This document shows, one piece after another, positions 36,470 to 50,300 of a stretch of 64,000 nucleotides of DNA (the stretch's first letter is position 1; each line of letters opens with the position of its first letter). The notes beneath the pieces were generated by a model that saw only the letters and a program-made list of their open reading frames with translations, ran no database searches and was not told where the DNA came from. Made by a program: the position numbers and the translations under genes. Source of the DNA: Eimeria necatrix (lineage: Eukaryota > Apicomplexa > Conoidasida > Eucoccidiorida > Eimeriidae); assembly GCF_000499385.1 (NCBI RefSeq), contig NW_013651812.1, positions 62,001-126,000 of the forward strand, read 5' to 3'.

Positions 36470-39400
36470 TCAGTGCGGAAGCGGCTGTGAAGCTGCAACC
36501 GGAGGCCAGGCATTGCGATGAGAGCAGCCTCCTGAATTTCTCATGAGTCTAGGGTCTTTGTTTGACAACGTAAATGCGGGTGGCGGTAGAAGGTGCGAGT
36601 TTATATATGAGTAGTCCTCAATAAGACACTTAAGCGACTCAGCTGCGCTGCCAAATACTTCCTCTTCGACAAATTGCGTGTAGTGATGCACGTGTGCCTG
36701 CACAAAGTTTGGCTGGCTAGCAGGATGCTTTAAAAGCGGAAGCCACTGCTTACCCATCTACAGTATCCGGTGAAATGAGTACCTCGCACGAACTCATACT
36801 TCAGAATTACCTTTCTGGAATATAGCTTCAAAAAGCGGCTCAAGACGCGCTCAAAGTGGTGTCGAATTTCACATGTATTTAATAAGCTTAGGAGGGACGA
36901 TTGCTGCGGATAAATTAGGTGAAAGATGGAGCAAGAAAATTCTGCTTGGCACCAATACATGAAAGGATCCCAGAACCTGTGACAATCTGCATTGGCGGCG
37001 CCATTACAACCCGGGCGTCTCGCTATCGGAACATCTGCGGTCGTTGTAAGATAGATGACCAAACTGTAAAGGCTTACATAACCAGGTGGTGGAGTTGCAC
37101 ATATGCCCAGCCTGATAGAGCCTCTACAGAACGAGGGGAACCGAAGGTACCTTTTCATCCTGAAAGCAACGTAACTGCATACGCATTCTGAATATGTTCG
37201 ACGAACAGCGACACACCATGGTTTCTGTTTGTGGCGGCATTGGAGAACAGCATACCTGTCAACATACTGAACAATATCACCAACCAAGCAACTGCCCCTG
37301 AACAGAGCTGCCCAGGCTAGGCACCTGAGAGCAACACTCGACTCCAAAGAAGCAATAAGGGGATCAGAAACTGAGCTTCTAAATATTCTTCAGCTAAAAG
37401 AATGCACGAGCAAACTGCATTTCTAGAGGTTGCCTCACGTGCTTGCTTTTGGACGAATGTCCAACAGCTGGTGACTCGGCGATAGAATGTCTAGCAGCAT
37501 GTCTACGCAACGCGGAGCTATTTGGTTTCTTGTAGGCCCTGTTGGTAGACTGCCTCTGTTTGCAGCCTGAGAGAGGCTGCCATGCAGATATTGTTGGCGT
37601 GGCTGCGGCTCTAACGGCGCCAAGGCACTGACCAGAAAGTGTAGTCCCCTGTACGGGACGAGATTGCTACTAAGATCCAATAGATCCACGTCCAGCGGGC
37701 CACTGAATCTTACTGAACTAAGGAAATACCCACAAGAACGGTGGCACAGACTCTTTTTGAATGTGTCCATTTCACCACTTCTGCTGGGGATAAACTCCGT
37801 GAGTTTTGCATGAGGCTACTGCGGCTGGCAGTTAGTCTGTCTACGCTGAAGGATAAGCTAGACGGTAATAACGAACCTTGTCAAGTGCGCAAGCATTTGA
37901 GAAGCCATCGCGTTAGCGTGTGCAAATGGCTGTGCTTCGTCGAAAGGCCGTAATTGTGGGATCTTCTAAGCGCAATTCGCACAGTCGACCCCAGATTGTC
38001 AAAGCCTTATCAACCAATTCACTGACTGTACAGTGCAGGTATGCATTGCACTGTACAGCCATAGTCTGCTGACTATATACAGAGCAACTTAACGGGCTTC
38101 CACCGGCTGCGTAGCTTACTTACTTGCGTGAGAGAGTCGTTGCAGAGAGGCAGCACGCACGTTGCATACTGATGAAGCTTCTCAAGAGCCAGAGCGGCGT
38201 TGTACGGTGACGTTATTACATCATCTGTATCCCCAGGGCTGACAACGCAAGCGAAGCGTCCGAGCTGTGGATGGAGATCGGCCATCACTGCACAGAAAAC
38301 ACTCCGCTTAGTGACAAATCTCTGGAATCCTTCATCGTCATAGAAGCCTGTAATCATTTGGAAAAGCAGGCAACAGCAAAGCCAGGCGGGAACCCGCTTA
38401 CTCTCGAGACATTTAGTCCCGAGTCCAGAACCAGTCCCCCCACCAAGAGAGTGAACGAATAAAAATGCCTGTGGAGGTGCATTCGCAGCAGTTAAAGACA
38501 CTCTGGTGTTGCACAGCAGATAAGACATTCGTAGCCCCGCCGTATTATCTTTAGGACTCCATAGGAATTGAAAACAGGCAGCGCTGGCTTGTTCTGTACT
38601 ATCTTCAAACTCCCCAACTGCTTCTAAACCAGCACATTGCTCGTTTTCGCAGTTTTCTCGCCTCCAACACCTACAAATCTTACCTGCGGCGAATCACAGT
38701 CTTCCAGAGCCCGAGAAACTTTATCAGCAATTGATGAGCCATGTAGTTGCCCATATACTTCATAACCATGTGCCCTACGGAGCAGCACCAGTTGGAGTGT
38801 CTGTCCATGAGGTAAGCTACTGACAATTCGCATCGTTCCCTAAAAGCTTATTAGCAATATTGTAATATTTCGGCTTAACCAGACTCTCCAGGGGGCAAAG
38901 ATTTATTATGTTTCAGGTCACCAGTTGTTTCCAGCGCCAGAAACATCAGTGATGAGGAGTGTATCATCGAAGAGGGTGCTCAAAGGGCCACGCAGAAGCC
39001 GTTGTACGACACCTTCTTCCATGTCCAATAACAGTGCCTACACATATTGTCGAATTGCAGCGCAGTGCCGCCGCAGCTTTGCAAACGAAGTAGAAAAATT
39101 GCTGCTACCAAATGTACACAATATGGGGAGAAACTGCAGTTATTGAAATCCCCACTGGCGCATTTGCATACTCTTGCCTTAAGTCGCCTGGACCAAACGT
39201 CACCTTTCCTGAGCCGGTTTCACAACATAGTGCAGTATGTGTGGCGCCGAGTTAGTCGTACAACCACCTGTTGCGTGAATGAAGACTCGTTTGTTTGTAC
39301 CGTATGGAGTAAATTCTCAGCAGAGTACCTGTCTCTGCAAAGCCTAAAAACCGATGACATCCCCTCGTCGAAAGTGCTTGCATTCTTCCCAGCAAATGCA

Positions 39401-39534
39401 AGTGTCTCGGGAGGTAACGTAGACGTGATTTTCGGCGCTGAGTGAGCATGCTCCTCGAGAAGCATTTCCCACAGTCGACTGCCTATCTGATTCCCGCATT
39501 GGCCAACCTGAAGTGCGATTACTTCGCGGGGCAT
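36470..39534 (-). CDS. TUBE1: Epsilon-tubulin, ten exons
   Basis: Epsilon-tubulin is a centriole and basal-body tubulin needed for triplet microtubules, kept mainly in organisms with flagella. Exons: 39534-39268, 39037-38922, 38774-38684, 38468-38402, 38347-38124, 37794-37439, 37324-37256, 37159-37078, 36903-36811, 36697-36470. They sum to 530 residues with all phases kept. The ATG opens with [15 protein letters not shown], the tubulin N-terminus. L-L-D-M-E-E-G-V-V and [10 protein letters not shown] (near residues 166-175, the GTP-binding signature) follow, then [13 protein letters not shown]. Epsilon rather than another tubulin: [17 protein letters not shown] and the C-terminal A-H-V-H-H-Y match that subfamily as I know it. 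The start of exon 6 (acceptor CACGGAG) is the weakest junction; the loop there is shorter than in animals. The start codon and upstream DNA are duplicated just upstream. Confidence 0.93.
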
Positions 39535-40206
39535 TTCATCCAGGTCCCTTGCTGTCTTGGCGCTGCTGCCGACACTTCATGTGAAAGCACTCAATGCACC
39601 AGCGTATCCACAGTGTGCTTGCTAGGCACAATCAGCCCATGTTTGATGCGGCTGGTCCATATAACTTGAATCTAGAAACGGAAAGAACCCGATGAGAGCA
39701 TGTATTTGCCGGTATCGAGTAGATCCTGTTTGTGTATAGTCAACAACCATCGCCCGGTGAGCCAGTGCAAGTGTTTATTGTCCGCTTTGGATGGTCACTA
39801 ATGATTCAGGTAGGGAATAGGGATATATGTCTACGCAGGACTCCGATAGCGCGCAAATTGCGATCACTTCGCGGGACATTTCATCCAGGTCTCTTGCTGT
39901 CTTGGCCCTGCTGCCTACGCTTCATGTGAGAGCACTTAATGCGCAAGGGTGTCCATAGCGTGCTCGTTAGGCACAGCCAGCTCATGTTTAATGCACTTCA
40001 CTCACATAACGTTAATTTCTAGTGGTAAAGGACCCAATGAGAGCATGTAATTGCCGGTGTCGAGCAGACCCCGTTTTCCTGGAGCCAACAACCATCGGAC
40101 CGCGAGCCAATGCAGCTACGCGTTTCGTACCCCGTTTGGATGGTTACTCATTGTTCAGGTTAAAAATAAGGAAATAAGCCTCTACGCAGGATTCCGATGC
40201 CGTGCA
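39511..40206 (-). repeat. Tandem duplication of the epsilon-tubulin 5' end and upstream region
   Basis: Copy A (about 39511-39855) and copy B (about 39856-40206) align along their length with an offset of 345-351 bases and scattered differences. Shared blocks include CATTTCATCCAGGTC, TTGCTGTCTTGG, AACAACCATCG and CTACGCAGGA. Copy A contains the epsilon-tubulin ATG (39534) and its first codons; copy B contains the same ATG context (ATG-TCC-CGC-GAA-GTG-ATC-GCA) and then diverges. Copy B is therefore a truncated relic of the gene start with its upstream DNA, lying in the likely promoter region. Confidence 0.85.
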
Positions 40207-41384
40207 GGGTGGCTGCGTAGGCTTTTTCGTTGCTAGCCACAGTTGCGTTCTTCCGTGTGTGCCATGTGAATGACGAGCTGTCCTCAGAGGGACTCCTAAT
40301 GAAACAAGCACTACGACTAGCACAAATTTACCGTATGTGGCGTTGCATCTAATGTTATATTCATGCATGCAGTGCGTAGTAGTGCTGCGCGAATCGGCCA
40401 AGCGATACTGGAAGGTCTGCACTCCCTGGTACGGCCCGTAACATGATTGACGAAATGGGGATCGCCATAATCCGTGGAGGCTTGAAAATATCAATTTCGT
40501 ATATGCTACCGTTAGTGGGCTCTGATGCCAAAAGCGTACGTTTGCGGTTCACTACCACCACTCACTACTGTTCACCACCCCCACAGTTACGCTTTACTAC
40601 GCCGTCGCAGCTCGATCTGCCTCACCTCTGCACTGTGCTTATTTTGAAGCAAATAAGGCCCGTACATAAAGCAAAATGCCCCTGAATAATGTTTTTGTAG
40701 CCGGGATTTTCCATGGATTACTTGGATACGAAGGATTACTAGCGCGCACTGATGTTGATCAATGACGAGTCAGCGATGCAGCCGTTTTTCAATTAACGCT
40801 AAGCCCCTCATTATCCGCGCAGTCGAAGGTTGGTAAGGCTCAACGCAGTTACATGGGCGGAAGCTTCTTCACTCAGCCGCAAACTACAGCAGTTTCGGCC
40901 AGAGCGTCCAGGCGATCCTGCGCCATTAAAATACCGTGAATTTGATGGTTCCTCCTTCTTATATTAGCTAACTTCGTCAGCCATTCCTCTGAAGCTCCGG
41001 AACACTTGCAATTCAAAATTACTGGGAGAGGCAGAAAAGTCGTAGGTTGCGAAACTGCGAAATGTTCGATTCGGGGCGTTTCAGCGCACTCGACGTATTC
41101 AGTGAGCGCGCTGCCGGCCTCCTTGAGTGCGTAGGTGCTATATCGACAAATTTGGAGGCACACAACCCCTGGGAACTACTCCTGTGAACATAGCCTACGT
41201 CTATTGCTGGCAGCAGGGAAATATAGCAACGGTATCGCCGATTTTCGTAACGAAGCTGCACAAGACTGACGTCATATTCAGCAGTGAGAATGCAGGGAGT
41301 ATTATCTGGCTGATTTTGGCTGGACCTAAGAGAAATACATTTTAAAATGTACTATAGCATTTTAAACGGATCGTGCTGGTAAAT
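40207..41384. other. Spacer between epsilon-tubulin and dynein genes
   Basis: This DNA follows the dynein stop codon (41387-41385, minus strand) and precedes the duplicated tubulin upstream region. A minus-strand frame of 96 codons at 41163-40873 is the longest candidate and is not distinguishable from chance. A CACCAC-type stretch occurs at 40545-40585. I see no gene. Confidence 0.5.
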
Positions 41385-44300
41385 TTATTCGTCAACTTGA
41401 GCCACAAGTGCTGCTCCTCTCTTCGCCCATGTTGCTTCTGAGTCTTCCTCCAATATTGGTAGTGGGGCCGAAACAATGAAGTTTGAAGAACCTGGTGCAG
41501 AAAGAATAGCCAGGGGGACCAGGTTTACAACAAATTCAAAGCAGTCTGCGACAAAGCCGTGATCTCCACGAGTTGCAGATCAATCACTTAAAAACTGCTT
41601 ACCAGAATCGCCACACGACCCGCTCCTTCTTGATGTGCAGTACAGGGGGCAATCATATGCTCGTTCGGGGCGCTTGACAAGAGCTAGAGGCACTGGTTCA
41701 AGCCGCAGGAGGGGCAATGGAGAGAAAACCTCCCAGTAGTCTTGTTCAACAAGGGCCTAAAATGCATGGCTCGGCAAAAACTGCAGCAGCGGTATCGAGC
41801 CCTTGCCAAAAAATAGTGAGCAAAGTTGCCAAATACATCCTTCCTGAAAAATTATCCGTCCTTTCTTCTGCTGATGCTTAACAACGCGAGCTACAGTTCT
41901 GTCTACCGGGCTGATGGAAAAAGCGGCCCAAGTGATTTTCAGGGGACGGGCAGAATGTGGCGCAAAGGTGATTTTTGCGGTCAAGGCACTGAAGCTGGCA
42001 AAGCAAACCCTGTGAAAATCTGATGTGCAGATTGAAGCACTATCGGTCTGAATTTCACACAACATCCTCACTTTTTCTTCCAGTGACCAACTGGCTCCAT
42101 GCAGAAAAAGCCCCGATACGTCATGTGCAAACCCTGTGCTTAGCCCTTCACCTCGACGCTTCTGCGCTGAAGAATCTTCGTTCAGTGTATCGTCCCCCTC
42201 ATCGATAACATGGAAGTTGAAACCTACGGCATCAATTTTTAGGTTGTTTCGCCTTGCAAAGTGTTGTAGCATCGCTGTGCATACGCTCCGGGGGCTGAAA
42301 CAGCCAGGAAGCCAGAAAGGCTGGGGGGGTTGTCCCAGGAGCCACAATTTCATGAAGTCCACGCGGCGCTTTAGATTTGCCATCCAGGCAGCGAGGCCAA
42401 ACCCCATGGGATAGCTGGCTGCTGCTACTGCCTGTGGCACCCGGTTTTGCCTTAGGCACTGATGCATTTCCTCTACTTCCGGTGTGTACTCTACAGCTCC
42501 CTCAGCTGCGTCCTGTGGAACGAAGCAACAACAAGAAAGCTTAAAATTGCTTTCCCAGATATCCGTTTCTTACGTCAAGCTGCAGGACGTTCCACGGAAT
42601 ACAGCACTCAACAGTGCTATACTATGTGCTATGGGCTACACCTGAACGATCTGCAGGCGTTTTTCCGTGATAGTAATGAGCGTATTGTAACGCGATAGCT
42701 CTTGAAGCAACACGGCATCCATTGCATTCTCGTAAGATTCCGGTCTTGACGCGGCAGCAGCTTTTATGTTGAAAGGTGGCGGTAACTGAGTGAGCAGGAG
42801 ACGTGCACGCTCCGTGAAATCATTGCTGCTTCCAGCTGAAGAGCTGTTTGGCCCAGATTCCGGAGTCACGACCTGCTGCTGCTGTATGCGCATTAGCAGC
42901 TGTTGCATTGCTGAAGATTCCGCAGCTGCCACGGCGATTGAAGCGTTTGCTTGCAGCCCAAAAAGCTGCAACAATTGCGTTCACAAATCGAAGATCGAGT
43001 GAAAACTATTGAGCGGAGGCTCATTATGATTGGGTGCTGGATATAACATTTTGCATGACGTTATATTCGACATCTCCAGGAGAAACAGCATGAGTTCGTT
43101 GAAAGGTAACGAGAATCTGTTGGCATTGTAAACATTCAAACTGAGGTCCTAACCTCTGGCTCCTCCTCGGCGCGTAATGATTTGAGGTATGCAAGAGTCT
43201 CAGCACACGTACAACCGGGAGAAGGGGCGTTGAAAGGCCCAAACGGCGACTGTGGAGAATGTGTTTCCGTTTTGTCCTCTGCAAGCCATTCCCTACACAT
43301 GTGATAAAGGAGTCTCCTGATGGCAGTAGAAAACCCATTACAAACAGCAGCGAGGCAAAATCTGTCCTGGGCAACTTGAATTAATATTTTTCCTGGAAGC
43401 TTTTTTTTAGGCAACGTATCAGCCTCTTCCATAAGCAAAAAGTTTGAGAAACGCAAACAGGGGTGTGATGGCGTATTTTAAAAAGACTGCAACGTACCGG
43501 TCCCATTCGTCTGTAACTCGGCCACCGTAGTTGACTTCGGAAACAAGGTGCTGCAACAGGCTCCACGGTAATGGCTGCAAACTGTCTGGTGGCACGGAAG
43601 CCAGAAGCTGCTCAAGCGATATTGCTAAGTCACTGAAGGAGAAATCCACGGGACGAACCCAACCCAACGAGCCAAAACGACGACGGCCAAGGAGAAGCGC
43701 ATGTAGGAAACACAGCCTATACACAACTGGCCTTAGCGTTGTTGCTCTTGGATGCGTATCCTGCAGAAACGAGTAGCGGCGCACAGTACCTATGGATCGA
43801 TCAGGAACTTGTATTAAGAACAACAGATGTATCTGCATTGAAACTGCAACCTGCTCAGTAGGCTACTGGTCGACGTATATCCTTTTACGGAGATCAAGCC
43901 TTTCCATGTGAAGTAATGGGCGTACAAGCCAAGTGGGAGCAGCTTCGGTGTAAATTCGAATTAAGTTCTGGCGCAGCCCTTGAGGTGGCTCATATGCAAG
44001 TTTTAGGCTTCTCTGTGAACAATGGAGAAGAGCAGAAGCACCAAACAACCGCAGTGTCGCACCCAATTCGCAGTGATTGTGGTGTCAGCAAAAGTACTTT
44101 CTGGTAACATCAGACTCTACACTCTGGCTATGCATTGCTGCATGCACGTTAGTGGGTATTTAGGCATGCACGCACACAAGCATGCGTGCGTGGAAAGGCC
44201 GGAGAGAGCGCGCACAAGAAGGATGGCGCTGGGAAAATCATCGCAAGGGACAGTGGTCAGGATCAGCCGGAATTCCTTGTGAGGACTTTGCATTGCCAAG

Positions 44301-47300
44301 TCAGAGACGATAACGCTGAGTTGCTTGAGGAACCCTAGTCCGAGATGGCAATTTTGCAGAAGTACCCATTGACCACTTTCTGCTCCGCTGCTAATGGCTG
44401 CAACCATGGTTCACATCACATAGGCGGCAGGCCCAGTAAACTCATCTGCTTTCACGCCAGCAAAGAAGAAAGCTGAAAGACACCACCTTAGGTCTACTGA
44501 GCAAACGCTATTCCTCATGTGCAGCCATTAGAAATGCGTAGTTGTTGTGAACAGGTGACCTTTAAAATGTGCTACATCGTTCTCTGGCGTTTCCGTCTGA
44601 CCGGATGATGCTTTTGGTCCTTGTCCCTTTCCCATCGCAACTGAAACAAACTTGTTACGCATGTGCGCCGCTTCCGCATGCTGAAGAAGCGCTGCTTGTG
44701 GGTCTGCTCCTGAAGAAAGTAGAATAAGTAGAGGAGCTTTTGGCCCAGCTGCTTCAAGCGCTTCTCCAAGCCCTAGTGGGACAACTTCCCCCAGAACTGT
44801 GCCTACTTCAGCGTCTGCGAGCTGCTGTAAGCAACTTCTAAGACATTCGGGCCTTATGCACTGAACCAATAGCGTCTGTTGCAGCATTGACAAACGATCG
44901 CTCCAGCGTTCAGGCCATTCGCTGACCAAAGGGTTTTCGTCGAATAAAGCAGCTTCCCAGTCGTTGCTTCCTCTAAGGACAGAGGAGACAAGAGATATGA
45001 ATGGCTCTCCAAGGAGACGAAGGCCCTGAAGCTTTTCACGACAACTCGGTGTTAGCCACGAGCTGTCGGCAGCGTCCAGTGGAGCTGAAGGGGAGTCTTG
45101 GGATCTTTCAGGCTCACAGTTCTCCACCAATGGCAGCACCACTGGAGCTTGTAACTGCTGCAATTCCTCATGTGTAGCTGCTCCTCTCAGATGAAGGGAT
45201 TGCAATGCAAAGAGAACTGGAAGTAGCGGCTTGTGACTCTCAAAAAGGCAAGGGTGAATGCTGCGATAGACTCGTCTCAGCGTTGCACCAACTAAATCAG
45301 CCGTGTACTGGCCAGCATCTTGTTGCCTGCTGGTAGAATCGGGCTTTCCTAAGACCTCCTGAATCACCCAGAGCCAAGCAGGGACCCAGTAACCGTGAAC
45401 TGATTTTCGCAAATGAATCTATATCGGAACTCGCACAGTGGTGCTGGCAGCGACGCTCATTAATGAAGTGTCTGTTAGTCAAGGGTGTCAATGATGGTGT
45501 GTCCCGCACCAATACAGCATCGACGAAACATTGTTGGAAGGTCTGGACGCTAAAGAGGTACATTGGGTGTGCAGTTTCGAGCTGCTGCAGTACTTGAAAA
45601 AGACTGGACGCGCGCTTAGCAACTGGGGAGTACAGCGAAAGAGTTGCATCGGCAGCTGCCTGGGCTCTCTGCTGTTCTTGAAGCCTTTCACTGCAGCTTT
45701 CAGAGATAGCCTTCGCATGACGCAGCGTGCTAAGTAACTCCATGTCATCCAAGACGCTCTCCTGTAGCCATATGCCCACTCAAACAAACGACCTAGCAAG
45801 CCGTAGTGGGCAGTAGAGGTGAGGAAGTGCTTGTCGGGCTCAATGTAGCACATTACACTACTGTTGAAAGCTGCATTTCCAACGGTGTGCATTTGAGCCG
45901 GCAAATGCCATTGCTCCATGCTGAAAAGGCATTTCGCGCGACACTCTGCAAACTCATGAACTACAAAGTACAGGATGCGCATAGAAGGCTAGCCCCACTT
46001 TAGCGTTGCTCAGTGCTTCAAGCATCCGATGCTCCGCAGCTACGAGTTGCGCGCGCGTTTCCGCCCCCTCATGCACAAGGCGTAAACAAGTTGCATGAAT
46101 ATCTGGGGCGGCAGCTTGGAGGGCAAGCCGCAGTAGCCTCTGTTCCAAACCTTTGCAACCCACGGAGAAGTCGATAAGAGTAAGCCTCGAGCAAACCTCT
46201 GGGGGGAAATGGGGAGCATTTAGTGGTGTCTTTAACAACAAGCGGAAGCTCGGATGCACTTCAACAAGTGCGCTACCAAGAGCGACGGCGGAGGAGCGGC
46301 TCTCTCCCAATGTTGGAATGTCAGTTTCTGAGGTCGGGAATGTGAAGGAAGACGACGCGGCTTGTCGCGGTCTTCGCCACTCCAGCAAACTGTTCAATGC
46401 AGGATCTAATCCCTCGAAAAAGCATTCCAGAATTACTACAGCCCCACACTGCAGCATGAGCTGCAATGATCTAAGCAAATTCGGCTCCTCAGCCCGTAGC
46501 ACCTGGGTTAAAAAACACAGGGCTGCGGGCCAGTTATATTGTTCATACAAAAGACAGAGCAAAACTAGAAATTTTGCAGAGGCTGCATCCATTCCGTCTT
46601 ACCTTCATATCAGGAAATGTGCTAGCCAACCAAGGCGCCGCCTGCTGATGAGGATCAATAAGCATAGGGCAACACTGTGCGTTGAGGGTGATGGCGGCAT
46701 TTTCTATAGAGAGCTCATCATCGGGCAGCCCTTGCATGAGCCATTGCTGCACTTCCTGCGGGCTAGTCAGCGCTTCCTGCATGGAGTAATTAGGCGTGCT
46801 CTGCACGCCAAACTTTTCTAAGGCTTGCTGCCAAGACGTGAGACAGCGTAGTCTGTAGGAAGGGCGAAAAATGCCGCCAAATTCAATAAATGCGGCACTT
46901 AGAGTAGCATCTCCTGTGATTCTTGGCACTTTACTCTGCGACAGTAAAAGGGCGCAATTCATATTCACGACAGCCACTCTTCCGGCCAACTCGTCTAGCC
47001 AAAAGCCTTATATAGTACCTGTTTACTCTACATCTTGTCTATCTGTCGCCATGTGTCACTGGCAAGAATTTGGCTGTGGAGCTACATAGGTTTTTCTGAG
47101 GCCACTGAGCCTGTGCAAAGGGACGAAGGCGATTCGAGTGCAGGAGTCACTTTTAAAGCTTCGTGGCTTTCACTCCAGCGGTTACGTTCACCCCCAAGGC
47201 TGGCAATGAGCTTCTCAGCCACTGAAAGGCGTCTTTCACAAGTTTGGGCTTCTTGCTGAAGTGCTTCGGAGCGTTGAAGAGCCTGCTGATACTGCTGAGA

Positions 47301-50300
47301 CAGCTGCTCGATTAGTGTTTCAAGTTGTAGTAGCTCTTGCTTCTTGTCTTGGAGCAAAGATTCGGCCGTCCGCAACTCGCATTGAGCGTGCTGAAGAGCT
47401 TCGCGGCGAGGCTTTACCGCACTGTTTGCTCTGTCGTACGCAATTAAGGCCTTTACCCAAAGGCAAAGACTCGTAGCTGCGACAGACGCCTTCTTGACGA
47501 TATCGGGATCGAAGTCCGCATCTTCATCATAGGGTGCAATGGCCGCCATAACAGTTGGCGGAATATCATCTCTGTCAAAGTTTAGCAGGCGCTGCAAAAA
47601 GCGACTATTTCCTAGCAAGTGTTTCTTTGCTGTCTGCCAAAAATCTGGCTGACGAGGCTGCCCTGGGGCAACTTGAACAAGAATTGGCTGTATTCTAAAT
47701 AGCTTGCAGAGAGCTTCCATCACCTTCACTACTCCTGAAGGTGGAGCTTTCATGCTTTTGAGTTCTGTAATGTCAGCTTTGCTTAGCTTCTTAAGGGCCT
47801 CTTCTGCTGCCAATAGCGCGGGCATGACTTCAGCTAGTTGGTCTTGACATTCGCGCTCAACTGAAGCGGCTGCGTCAGCTTGAACCTTGCAGTCTCTCTC
47901 TTCAGCTTCAACAAGGCTCTGTTGCGCAAGACACCGTATTAACAGGATAACCGACAACGTGTCTTATGCCCACGAACCACTAGACATGAAATGTAGATGC
48001 CCGGGTAAGCCGTACTCGTTGGAGATGACAGATTTTGGCACTCTTCGCAAAATCAGTATTGTTTACAACTTTGGCTTTACCATTGTAGTCGAAGCGTGCT
48101 CCTGCTTGGCGCTCAAAACTTGCATAAGCTGTTGCGTCTCCGCTGATGCCTTCGCTAGCTCCGGTTGAAGTTTCTCTAGCTGTTGCTGCATTTCCATAAC
48201 CTGCAGGCTAACATCATGAAGCTTCTGCAGGCCAAGCTCGTATTGCTGCTGCTGAAGACGGTGTTGAGACGCCCGTGTCATGAAAACGTAACAGAAACCG
48301 TCTAAAAAGCGAAGAAAAGAGGCCGGAGTGACGTAGAAGAATCTTCGTTGCTCTTCTCGGTAGGAATCTGCAATATTTTTCGTTGACTCGAAAATATCAG
48401 AGCATGCCTGACAAAGCTGCCTCATTTTTTCACTTGGGTGTACATATGAGGAAAACCCCATTTCGCCGCCGTCCTCCACAGTATTTTGCATGGCTGGCAC
48501 AGCGCCATCATGCTGTTGCAGTGCAGCAGATACCAGCATCAACTTTTGTTCAGCAACGGAATAGAGAGCTTGAGATGACCAGCTCCGAAAGTAGTTTATT
48601 GTGCAGCAGCCCGTGAGAATGGGAAATCGTCTGAAGAGCACCTGAGTCTGGGGGTTGCTGGGGCTGCAGTACACGCATATCCGGAGTCGTTGACGACACT
48701 CTGCTGCCAAAAGATCCGCGTTTTTTAGTGGAAAGTACCCGCTGCTTCCATCGCTCGACTCGGTGCTTTCTTTGCCGCCGCTCGACGGTGCTGCATTGGA
48801 AGCTTTTAGCCGCAAAGCATTAATAGCTTCTGCCTGGAACGTGAACCAAAGAGGTAAAGGAAAGCGCTGAAAAATGTGAACCTACAGGATCTCTGTGAGG
48901 CCCTTGCATCGATTTGCTCGTGTGATCCGTATCCTATTGTTCCCCAAGTGTCGGTCTATCAGGATGAAAAAGTGGCTTAGACGTGCGTTTTCTTCAATAA
49001 ACATGCGGTGTAGCAAGGAGAAAAAAGTGACTTAGACGTGCGTTTTATTGAATAAGCATCATTTTCTTAGCAACTCAACTAAGTTACGACGGCCTAAGCA
49101 AAACTCGCACTTACCTTCTCATCGGCACTGAAAATGTCCGGAATTTCTCTCAGCTGGAGGAGCGTACAAATATGTGCAGCGATTTCATCGTATGCGAGAT
49201 GCTCAGCGGGTACTAGCAACAGTTGAGGCTTTTTCAGAACCGCGGTGGCCAAAACAGTGTTCTTCAGTTCCTCTTGCCACTCACCAATCGCAACTGACTG
49301 GAACAATGCGTGCGGCTCCACTGTACCAAACCCAGCTAAGAATGCAGCGAGGCGAGCGCACGACCGACGACCAGATCCGCCAACACCCAGGAGTAGCGTA
49401 TGGCCCTGTGGCTGCAGAAGGGTGTTCATACATCTCAATGCGTGCTCGACGGCTTGAGGAAAGAGCACCAGGGACAGTGGCTTGTTGGGATGTAGCAATG
49501 AGTACTGCTCAAGGGCAGCTGCGCAAAGCTGGTGTGCTTCTGCGGGCGTGACACGCTCGTAGACTCTTGCCCCCATTAGGCTATCATCTGCAACAGCAGC
49601 CCCATATTTTGCTCCCGTCGTGGACCCGGCTACCGGTTCGCGAAATGCGAAGAGCAAAGGCCTTTGCTTTGGGGGATCCAGTTCGTCTAAGCTGAAAGCT
49701 GTTGTGTCTTTTAGAACATCAGCCAAGGTAGCTGCGAGCACTTCCATGTCGGGAGCATTAGCTGTTCTGTCTTCGAAAACTCTCCGCACCTCGTGAACCC
49801 AGCAGCTTAGCAGTTGGTTTTGCGTTTGGAGTCCCGCAGGATTCACAGAAGAAAGCCTCTGTACAACCCTCCAACAGTCCCTTGGGGTCCACTGCTGCAT
49901 CCAGCGACAGGGCCGGAGGGGAAGCCGCTGCTGGATATATCTATAAAATTTAGCAGTTAGCACAGCAACTTTTTTTAATCCCTCTAGCACGCTGTCTGCG
50001 CAGCTGTCAAAGCGGAGCAACAGAATTTGGTGCAAAATGGCTTCCAAGGACTCTGCAGAATATGGTGTGCCCATTAGAGGAAAAAAGTGCCTAGCAAGCC
50101 TCTCATTATACTGCTGCTGCTGTTGCACAGGGCGGCGAGCAGCCGTAAGAGTTAAGCCTTCGACTGAACAGAACTGCCATGAGCTTCCTCTGCTCCATCC
50201 ACCACATTCCAGCAGCTGCCGTACGAGCTCGCCTACTGGCTGCGCTCCTGACTCTTCTGTTGTAGGCAAGTGTATATCGTCTAGCAGAAGAAGGCAACTT

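Noticed and set aside
36730..37347. A single 205-codon minus-strand frame in the epsilon-tubulin 3' half
   Set aside because: It runs through exons and introns by chance; splitting it at consensus splice sites gives tubulin-like segments in the correct phases.
39038..39080. In-frame TAG between two tubulin-like segments, suggesting stop-codon reassignment
   Set aside because: The TAG is the end of a normal splice acceptor; exon 1 ends earlier at 39268 and joins in phase at 39037. Other genes end at ordinary stops.
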